DNA of 37,514 bases. Source: Phoronis australis (Eukaryota; Phoronida; Phoronidae). Below, in pieces: positions 29,937 through 37,514 of the stretch (position 1 is the first letter of the stretch; each line of letters opens with the position of its first letter). Under the pieces are notes generated by a model, which was given only the letters and a program-made list of their open reading frames with translations, did no database searches and was not told the origin of the DNA. The DNA lies in contig NMRA01000591.1 of the NCBI GenBank assembly GCA_002633005.1, positions 85,946 to 123,459 on the forward strand. Reading direction: 5' to 3'. A program made the translations under genes and the position numbers.

Positions 29937-32900
29937 CTAAAACAACAACCACAACAGGTGAAACAGTGCAGTGAAATCCAAACGGGATAGCTAAGCACCA
30001 ACAGAGTCCATCTATAGTAGCCGCTCGTTATTATCGCAAGTTATAAGATATGTCAATACTACCAGAAGTCAGGCTTTTTTGTGTTACTTTTGCCTCAAAC
30101 AAAGATCCGCCGTACGATGGTTCGAGATTGTACACTTTGTACCCCAGGTAAGCTAGATTAAGCCATACTCGGATAAAATTTCTCTGTCTGGATTGGATCC
30201 GACTTACGTATGTTTTACTGTAATTACCGTAGTGTTGTATAATAGCACCGATCCTTTAATAAGTGCCTTCTCCATTGAGCGCTGGGTAAGGGTCGGTTAA
30301 AAACGCTACTATCAAATAAACCCTGGGTCTTAATAAGCTGGAGGAAGAAGGCAGTTAAGAATACCAGTGTTAAATCAGCCCTGGATCTGAATAAACGCCA
30401 TGTAAACGTCAGTTAAAAGCACCATGATTGTTTACTAACCACTGGCTCTCAAATAAGCACAGAGGGTGGTAATTCAGGACTAAGTGAAAGAAAAGCTCTG
30501 ACTGCAAGTCGCTGTTTTACTGGGCCGTCTAGGGCCTACTAGTTAAGTACACGCAAGTCAAAATAAAATGACTGTAGTGTGTAAGTCCATGCATTGCAAG
30601 CATCAAATTCCCCAAGTCTTCCATATTATATATATAATTTATGAAATTTTACCATTACTTTAATATTGAACTGCATTAATTTTAATAACCACTAACCTGA
30701 GAGCCCCACTCAAGCAGTAGTTCTAACAAATGAACATCGTTTTGTATAACAGACTCAAACATAACCGGTCTTCCATGTTTTCCTAACAGCATGTTAACCT
30801 GAAAACAAAAGTTTCACACATTACCTGGCTGCATGGTTTCAAAAGCTGAAAACGCACATAAAAATGCAATGAAGGACCATTTCAGCCACCAGGCGCAACA
30901 GCAAACAACAGAACATACAGCACAGACAGCAATGCTGCAACGGCGGTACACAATACTAATCATTTACAGTCTGTTATAACTACATTGACTGATAAGGAAA
31001 ACACGGCTGTTTTACCAGTGTTCTCCATATTGAAAACCCAACTAGCAGTAGCAGGATAAATCTTCTGACAACTGACTTCTTCAATGGTTTTTCTTCAGTT
31101 TTAACAAGGTATAACGTGATTGGAAGAAAAAATGATGCTTTTTTCAAACTGGTGGCTATTTTTTCAAATGGACCGGGAGCCTTTCAAACGTACAATGTGT
31201 GGAGAAGGCAGTGCTTCTTAATGATGATAATAAATTCCATGAACTACTGAGTACACCAATGACAGTATTGTTTTCTACATTTAACAGCAATTTTAGTTTT
31301 CACAACCAGTTCTTTTGATGTGATGATTTTGTATATAAGCTATTAATGACCTGTAGATTTGCATTATAAGTATATTTCAGTAGCAGCCCTTCGTTAACAC
31401 AAACTTCGTTGAAAACACGACTAGACTTTTTGTTTGACAGCTTGATACAGAGTCGCTCCTAGTGTCGAAACAATCTCCTTTCTTTAGGTGGGCAACTACT
31501 GTATGTATAGCAAAACACCGAGAGACATAACAGACAATATAAAACTGTACACTAGCTATATTTCGAAACTGCATGTCTCATCGTCAGGAAATAAGTGAAA
31601 TGAACATTTACGAAACAAACTGAACATTATTATGAACATAACTTGTTCAACATTTACTGACTTTGCTCTTCGTACGCCACTCTTCAAAGCAAATAGAAAT
31701 GCTGTTATCATTTCTATTATCATGTTCAGATACCAGATTCTTTGTGCACCATGGGTAAAAATTCAAAAACATACTACGTAGGACTTATAGTCAAAAGCTT
31801 TTAGGTTTCCTGTTTCTTAATCGAAAGATTCGCATAGTTATCAGTTAGGCAGCAAAAAATTTCATTTCTAGAAAAGGAATCATAATAATATACAATTGTG
31901 TTAAATCTAGACACCATTCTTAACGATCATTCACTTACATCGGCACCGTTCTCCAACAACATTTTTGTCACGGCAATATTTCTGTGGTGAACAGCATAAT
32001 ACAGAGGTGAAAGTCTGGCAAAGTCCGTCTTATTCAGGTCAGCATTGTAAGATATGAGTAACCTGATGATGTCACTCTGCCTGCTGTGAGACCTGCAAAC
32101 AGACATAGGCAGCATAACACAGCACTATAATGTATCATGCATACAACAGAGGGCAGCATTAGTTGTCATGACTTCATGGACGTCAGTTGCTATCCCTATT
32201 TGACAATTGCATCATTTTTTGGCCATAGAAAGAAAGATTAAAAAACAGACACTTGCCGCACAAAAGTAACATCTATAGGCATTATGTAAGCATCAACCAC
32301 CATGCTAATTCAGTTAGCATTATTTGTAACGAATCTACACGTACATCAAGGAGTCATTGGCCATTCAGGACCAGCATGCTACTGATTCTCTCAATAACAT
32401 GCAGAGCTCAGTGACCCCACAACTATGGAGATGATCTACTTACTATTCCCTGTATCTCTTGCTACTCTCATTTCACTTCATGGATGTGACTTGACTGGTA
32501 TTCGATACTTGATGTCTTATTGTATATACTATCCTGATGATGTCTTATGAATAAACGAAACGGTGAATGAACATGAACTTTTTTATTTGCATGCCTATTT
32601 GCACCATAGATCATAGACAACACATTCGCTACTAACAGTTTCTTTTGTACAATCCCCGAGGAGGCGCCACGCTCTAAATTACCAAATTCAGTATCCGGTT
32701 AGTGTATTGCGATGGGAAATTCTTGCATCTATTTTACTGTCCAGTACAATGAGAAAAAATAATTTTGACATTGAAATGCCGTTTAAAGTCTTCCAATAAC
32801 AGAACTGTTGGCATTGTGTGTACTTTTGGCACCCGACCACACAACAGCTGACTATGATTAGCAGACGACGTACTTGCTGGAAGTAAAACTTGCTAATTTT

Positions 32901-34390
32901 GCCAGGTGTCGCTTGTGAATAATAATGTCATGGCTTATGCGCAAGATCACAGATTTCGTCCACTGAAACTATAGAGACTCCGGACTTTTGCAAATAACAT
33001 GCAATGATGTGCTTCTCTTGCGATGTGTGGCAACATTTTGAGACATGTTGCATTTAAGTGAGTTTCTTGGGTCTACAGAATGCAGGCTTGGATTGGTTGC
33101 TTGCCATGACTACCTGCACCAGTCAAATTACCAGTCCACCCCTACCTAGTACACAAGTTGGTTGCCATGACCACCCGCACCACAATCAACACTAGCTGAT
33201 TACCATGCCTACCTACAGAGTCTCGCCGCTGTAACTACGGGATACTCGTGCTCTCCTTCTTCTGAATCAGCGCACACACTGTGCTCATCCACACGGGCAT
33301 TGTGCCTGAAAAATCATTGCAACACCACTACAACTCACAAATAGTGTACATCGAATTTTTGGCTTGGGAGAGAGGAATCAGTCAGCTTACAGCTTAGCAG
33401 CTTAGAATATTATGGGTGATTGTAAATCAGCAGTGTTATTCACATGCAATAGGCCTTTTGAAACTGACATGCAGTATTTAGTGAGTTCTTTGTGAACCCT
33501 TTTCTTAGTCATACAATTGTCCCAGTTGCCTGTGAAAGAAAACTCAGCATAACAAAGGGTTTATGGCCCTGGCTGAAAAAATAATTGTTGAATTTCCCCC
33601 TATGGGTTATGAATAGCCCAGCCAGGAATAGGATCTACTACCTGATGAGACAATGCAAAATAACATGTAAAAACATCCCATATGTCACATTTTATTCCTT
33701 GGAATAGTCGATAGTGACTAGACTTTGAACAGCATAAAACCCAGAGTGAACTTGGAATCCTGCTTAATGTCAAGATCACTTATGCATGCACTTGGAATAC
33801 ACCATGAAACTTGGAAATTTCACGCTGATAACAACTTGACAGCGCTAAAGCAAATTAATATATATAAACAATAAATTTTACCCAACCTCTTTTCAACTAT
33901 TGACGATCTTATTCACCAAAGAAAAAATCACCATTGACATTTTCTTGTGATTCTGTGACACAAGTTACGGTAAAGGGGGACATTGGTGATCGTGAGACCA
34001 ATAGGATATTTACTGCTATGCAATAGACCTTTAAAAATGATAAATTCACTTATCTTTTACAAGAAAAAATAAAAATTCAATTTCACTGAGATTTTACCGT
34101 ACAACTTGATACAGTTGATTAGTTTACCAAAATCTCAATATTTAGACAACATCTCACTCAAGTAATAATTTCACAACATCCACGTTGTTGGAGTACACTG
34201 CCATGTTAAGTGGAGTCATCCCGTGAAGTCTTTTGTTTGGATCAACGTCATTATTCTCCAACAGAGCCTTCACGTCTTCAACACGACGCTCTTGAATGGC
34301 TAACTTGAATTGCTTGGTCTTCGCAACACCGGACGATGGTAGTTGTCTCTTGGTGTGGTGTCCACCAATACTGGCTGTTCTCTCAGCCAT
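29406..34390 (-). CDS. Ankyrin repeat and SOCS box (ASB-type) protein, five coding exons
   Basis: Spliced product of 370 residues (1113 nt) from exons 34390-34158, 33305-33213, 32092-31939, 30798-30697 and 29936-29406. All introns are GT..AG, with phases 2, 2, 0, 0, and the frame is open throughout. After a short basic N-terminus come about seven ankyrin repeats (residues ~28-310; MTPLNMAVYSNNVDVVKLLL, SPLYYAVHHRNIAVTKMLLE, FTPLHFAMDNGLDVAELLI are clear). A C-terminal SOCS box follows (324-370): a BC box LKELCRIEIR for Elongin B/C and a Cul5-box LPLP at 357-360. ASB proteins act as substrate adaptors of Cullin-5 ubiquitin ligases; the target is unknown. Exon 2 adds an acidic loop (ADSEEGEHEYP) inside a repeat. 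I cannot assign it to one numbered ASB. Confidence 0.88.
30240..30475. repeat. Decayed ~60-bp tandem array in ASB intron 4
   Basis: Words of the type GGATCTGAATAAACGCC recur near 30250, 30325, 30383 and 30444, alternating with GTCAGTTAAAAGCACC-like words near 30290, 30350 and 30408. The design (AATAAGCGCC/GGTTAA units, TTACCGTA near the left edge) recalls the MITE at 18715, but the inverted end is not preserved. Confidence 0.5.
30697..30798 (-). CDS. ASB-type gene, coding exon 4
   Basis: Residues 161-194, phase 0 at both ends. Acceptor CTTTTGTTTTCAG, donor CTCAG|GTTAGT. It encodes one ankyrin-like unit: RPVMFESVIQNDVHLLELLL. Confidence 0.88.
31556..31588 (-). ncRNA. Hammerhead-like motif (Penelope-type remnant), ASB intron 3
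   Basis: On the minus strand: CTGACGA, one extra T, GAGAC, loop ATGCA, GTTTC (one mismatch from GTCTC), then GAAA. The layout equals a hammerhead core with stem II. Known Penelope-like elements carry such motifs in their terminal repeats. Stems I and III are not convincing, so activity is doubtful. Confidence 0.35.
31939..32092 (-). CDS. ASB-type gene, coding exon 3
   Basis: Residues 109 (part) to 160. Acceptor TGTCTGTTTGCAG, donor GCCGAT|GTAAGT, a near-perfect site. It encodes two ankyrin units ending in MLLENGAD. Confidence 0.9.
32534..32561 (+). ncRNA. Hammerhead-like motif (Penelope-type remnant), ASB intron 2
   Basis: CTGATGA, one extra T, GTCTTA, loop TGAA, TAAAC, then GAAAC. The stem pairs with a bulged C. 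It has the same spacing as the motifs at 5474 and 31588. Flanking stems were not resolved. Confidence 0.35.
33213..33305 (-). CDS. ASB-type gene, coding exon 2
   Basis: A 93-base exon, phase 2 at both ends, residues 78 (part) to 109 (part). Found because the repeat would otherwise lack its central part. Acceptor TTTTTCAG, donor TGTAG|GTAGGC. It encodes the end of one ankyrin unit (EHNARVDEHS) and the start of the next (YPVVTAARLC), with an acidic insert between. Skipping it would keep the frame. Confidence 0.82.
34158..34390 (-). CDS. ASB-type gene, coding exon 1
   Basis: Starts with MAERTASIGGHHTKRQ. In-frame ATG 6 bases after a good acceptor (CTTGCAG, exon from 34396), so the 5' UTR is probably split. 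The donor CTTGA|GTGAGA ends the exon in phase 2. It encodes the basic N-terminus and the first one and a half ankyrin units. Confidence 0.88.
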
Positions 34391-34589
34391 TTATCACTGC
34401 AAGATTTCAAACACTCTAATCATAGGAAAGTTATTTACAGCATGGCTTATCTACTAATTATGCACATCACTGACTCACAAATAGAAGCTGTGCCTGAAAG
34501 AATGTGAATACTAATATAAAAGCTGTCCTGCTGAAGGGTCCCTATACACTGATCACCGTCTGTAGCTGGCTCGGTAGACACGGTGGAGC

Positions 34590-34630
34590 CAGGGATGGAT
34601 CCAAGATTTTTAGTTAGTGGGGGGCCTCAT
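34590..34630. mobile_element. hAT-like MITE end fragment
   Basis: CAGGGATGGATCCAAGATTTT-like start (first bases CAGGGATGGATCCAAG), followed by a G run, as in the 25944 and 26988 copies. No right end is recognisable. Confidence 0.4.
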
Positions 34631-34863
34631 CGACGTCTTTAATTCCGTCCCACTCGAACATACACTCCTGTTATCAAACTTTTTGTTCGAGCAGTCCCTC
34701 GATCAGGTCCAAAAATCGGCAAATGGCAATTTCTACACTGCAAACCCCAGGGGATATGATGTCATACCACCCGTCTAAAGCAGTAATGGGTCGCTTGACT
34801 ATCATGTGGCAAAAATAAATATCCCCTCCACTGCCCCACTGGCTTCACTTTCAGAGACAGCTT

Positions 34864-34955
34864 GTCTGACTCACAGGCGTCCTCAGCTTCTGATCGTCCC
34901 CAATATACGTAGTGTATTGGGGACGATCAGAAGCTGAGGACGCCATGGTCTGACT
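34864..34955. mobile_element. Near-perfect 69-nt hairpin with 8-bp direct repeats
   Basis: Arms 34876-34908 and 34912-34944 pair over 33 bp (one G-U) around a 3-base loop. GTCTGACT occurs directly on both sides (34864-34871 and 34948-34955), which looks like an 8-bp target duplication of hAT type. It lies in the presumed first intron of the ASB-type gene. A miniature foldback insertion is the simplest reading. If transcribed it would form a pre-miRNA-sized hairpin. Confidence 0.7.
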
Positions 34956-35077
34956 AATCACTAAAGCAAGACCAGAGCTAGCTCTTTTACTGCAGTGTAA
35001 TAACTGATGAAACAACTAGCATTTTCGTCATTCATGTACAAACCATACTACACAGACATCGTCGGACCTTGGCTTAC

Positions 35078-35402
35078 CTGCTTTTGCCTTTGGTGCTTTA
35101 AGTAGAACTAGAACTTAGTCTTAGAAGCAGACTCAGCCTGTCAACAGAATTTGATATTCTGTCCGATTTCGGGCCGTCTTCCTTTCGACTTAATTAAAAA
35201 AGTCTGTCACAGCTGAGCCTGTACCAGGTGCTCGCAATCAACAGAGCACATCATCTTATCCAATTTACGGCATTAACGGAAATATATCGTCAAAAAGACT
35301 GGATCTTAGAAAAGGGTTTATTTTGGTTGACTGTGTTCTACTCCATGAGAGAAGGGTACAGGGCGATCCTAGTGGTCAGTGGTCACAACAGAACTTCCGG
35401 GT
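35078..35402 (-). promoter_or_regulatory. Putative first (non-coding) exon and promoter of the ASB-type gene
   Basis: A good donor on the minus strand, AAAGCAG|GTAAGCC, ends a possible 5' UTR exon at 35078, matching the acceptor at 34396. Upstream, CCGGAAGT (35400-35393) is an exact ETS-family site, common in TATA-less promoters. The transcription start itself cannot be seen. Confidence 0.4.
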
Positions 35403-36486
35403 GAAATAGTCTCACAACAACTTTTTTAGTAATTATTATCTAGTAAAACCTTTTAAAAATCGCATATTAACATCATTTAAAAAATTTTGATTGTAATAAA
35501 GTGCATATTTGTTATCATAAAACTTTTTTAAAGAGCAAAAAACTAATATTAAGCTTGACCCAGTTTCAGAGTATTTTGACTTGTTAGCCAATCAGCTTAT
35601 TGGATTTGGCGTCAGTCATAAATGTCAAGGACACTTGTGGTGATTTTTAAACTTTCGAATGTTATTGTGTGAACACTAATCTACAATTCTTCTGGTGAGT
35701 TAATATTTTTTAGAGAATGCTATCTAAAGCAGCAGTGATAGAAGGCACCGAAACTCTGGTATTGGAGGTCTAGGCTTTGGTGCAAAGGCTTATGCAAAGA
35801 GGTACATAGCTTTGGAACAATCTGGGTAAAAATTAGACGAACTCCTTCGCTCAACCCAGGCCAAGCGATCATCATACTCCCTCCAGTCCAGAGCATGTAT
35901 GCCTATAGATTTGCGTAACAATGAAGATCAGCAAAGATGAGAACAAATATGAAAAGGTTGAAGTATGAACATAGTGGACGTCACTTCAGAGATCGTCAAA
36001 ATACAGCTAGGAACCACTGTGTCTGTGTGTAGGGAGGACAACGTTTTTTTAATTTTTTTTACAATACCCATGTGTCATACATTTTTGAAAAGCCCTTTGT
36101 GTGAGAAATAAAATGGTGCAAAAATCAGAAAAATTGGATGAGTGGTTGACGAGAAAATGGCCGTTGAAACGCGACGATTATGCGTAAAATATCTGCCTTT
36201 TTACATAATTTCGTAAAAAATAAAAGAATATACATGTGCTGCATATAAAAAGATTCGTCTCATTGAGACAAACATGGTGGTGTGTATTATATAAAATTTG
36301 GATCGATTTCTACAGAGATATTGCCGTTTAAGTGTCTTGTTATAGCATATAGAACAGGCTCATCATGTTTGATGAAAACAATGGATTACACAGCTTAAAA
36401 GGTAAAGAGCAAAGACACCACATCAGCTCAGAAATAAATACATCTGAGCTAGGAGGAAATTTCACATCAAATCACAAGATCACATT
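35403..36486. other. No recognisable gene
   Basis: AT-rich, no supportable frame, splice-flanked exon or repeat. Confidence 0.4.
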
Positions 36487-36645
36487 GGTGGATTTGGGGG
36501 GGGGCAAAGGGGCCTGGCCCGTGCCCCCCTAAAACTCCCATACTTCAATTGGCAGTTTGAGAGTGCAAATATCTTACAGTTAAAATCCTGCGTAATACTC
36601 TGCTCTGCCCCCCCCTCCTATCGAAAAATCCTAGATCTGCCCCTG
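36487..36645. mobile_element. hAT-like MITE (CAGGGGCGGATCCAGG family)
   Basis: The right end ATCCTAGATCTGCCCCTG is close to the family terminus. The left end (GGTGGATTTGGGGGG) is eroded. C and G runs lie inside both ends. It is non-coding. Confidence 0.55.
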
Positions 36646-37514
36646 AATACTATTACATGGGCAACACATCATTGCCTGACAGTGACAAGGGGCTGGGGGA
36701 GGCTATAGCTCCCCCAGTGACTTTTTTCAATGCTGGGTGCCGCCCGTGTACTATTAGATCGTATCATGGCAAAAAACATCAGAAAGTAGGCAAAAGACCA
36801 TTTGGGCAAACAAATCACTCTTAACATGAAGGATTTCATCATTTACGCAACAAAAACTTTGTAACAACTTTATTTCGAACGGTGAAGTTGCGATGCCATT
36901 GAACTTCAACGTAGCCGCTGGTGGCGCTGACATGCGGCGATTTAGTGAACTAACGACTGCTGTTTGAAAAGTGCCAATGCGCAGCAGTTTGACAGAATTT
37001 CTGAAAATGAAATAATTACCATTAAAAAGAGTGATAAATTCCTCATCTAAAAATCGGGGGTGCATATTGCGCAACTGGAAAAACATCAATCTCCCGACCG
37101 ACCAAAATTAGGCCTTCCGGACGATCGAAAACTCGCCATGAAAACTTGGCTAAGACTTCGAGAAAACAACTTGAGGAGATGCGCACGCATCTAAACTACA
37201 TCCTGTCCAAATTTCATGTTTGTATTTGAGAGTATAGTGCTCTTTTGGATAGGAGGAACAAGAGGTACTTTTTCGAAAGTTGATCGCATGGCGGAAAATC
37301 GTGCGCTAAAAAAAGCTTACAAAAAATGATTTATCAGCGATAATTTGAGACAAAAAGATTACAAACTTACAAATAAAGACTAAGGTAATGATTTATAACA
37401 CAAAATTGTCTTATAGTTAACTTTGAAGTCTGAAATCGGGTAATTTACCGACGTGGGTTTTACACGGAGGCAGATATGGAGCACCGTGACCTACTTTTTG
37501 AGTGTCCTCCCTAC
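36646..37514. other. No recognisable gene
   Basis: A minus-strand frame of 111 codons (36754-37089) has no recognisable domain and no clear splice context, so I do not call it. The rest holds nothing I can support. Confidence 0.4.

Noticed and set aside
33060-33215. Direct repeat GGTTGC..CCATGACTACC / GGTTGCCATGACCACC next to ASB exon 2 as a functional element
   Set aside because: Only two to three loose copies in the intron; noted as a minor worn minisatellite.
36754-37089. 111-codon minus-strand frame as a gene
   Set aside because: No domain, no repeat structure and no clear splice or promoter context; such a length is expected by chance in 37 kb.

Overview
The window is AT-rich animal DNA: split genes with GT..AG introns, AATAAA poly(A) signals, and dense small mobile elements (hAT-like and other MITEs, foldback elements, L1-type LINE fragments, a tRNA-derived SINE head, Penelope-like hammerhead-type motifs). 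Two genes belong to families regarded as animal-specific: a three-RRM ELAV/Hu-type RNA-binding protein and an ankyrin-repeat SOCS-box (ASB-type) protein. A marine invertebrate is the most natural reading, but the sequence alone does not let me name the phylum. One assembly gap lies at 18226-18644, with single Ns at 4267 and 27049.

Region 1 (about 4.5-18.2 kb) is a tandem array of three intronless aldo/keto reductase (AKR) genes, all on the minus strand. The middle copy (12090-13163) and the right copy (16524-17597) are intact 357-residue proteins with the complete Asp-Tyr-Lys-His tetrad. The left copy (6201-7293) is dead: its start codon is lost, a 19-bp tandem duplication shifts the frame, and a Trp codon has become TAG. 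Homology between the units extends well into both flanks, so the array arose by segmental duplication of units of about 3-5 kb, later broken up by LINE fragments, MITEs and foldbacks. The left and middle copies share a 13-bp antioxidant-response/Maf-type site about 105 bp upstream of the start. In the right copy that stretch is replaced by unrelated sequence that includes a MITE.

Region 2 (about 18.2-23 kb) has no recognisable gene. It holds the gap, a 219-bp palindromic-ended MITE, and a degenerate tandem repeat of about 140 bp (19.9-20.8 kb), each unit centred on a motif resembling the CTCF core.

Region 3 (about 22.9-25.2 kb) is the ELAV-like gene on the plus strand. All three RRMs lie in a single coding exon (23544-24635). 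A strong splice acceptor stands 46 bp before the ATG, and a poly(A) signal follows at 24887. Two copies of one short MITE family flank the gene.

Region 4 (about 29.2-35.4 kb) is a minus-strand ASB-type gene. I reconstructed it from five coding exons whose splice sites and phases fit exactly (1113 nt, 370 residues, ending in a SOCS box). An upstream 5' UTR exon and an ETS-type promoter site are likely. Its introns carry two hammerhead-like motifs and a decayed tandem repeat; a near-perfect 69-nt hairpin with 8-bp flanking direct repeats lies just upstream of the coding start.

Functionally the genes look unrelated: a small-molecule redox/detoxification cluster, a post-transcriptional regulator, and a predicted Cullin-5 ubiquitin-ligase substrate adaptor. 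The rest is mobile-element debris and sequence in which I see nothing supportable.
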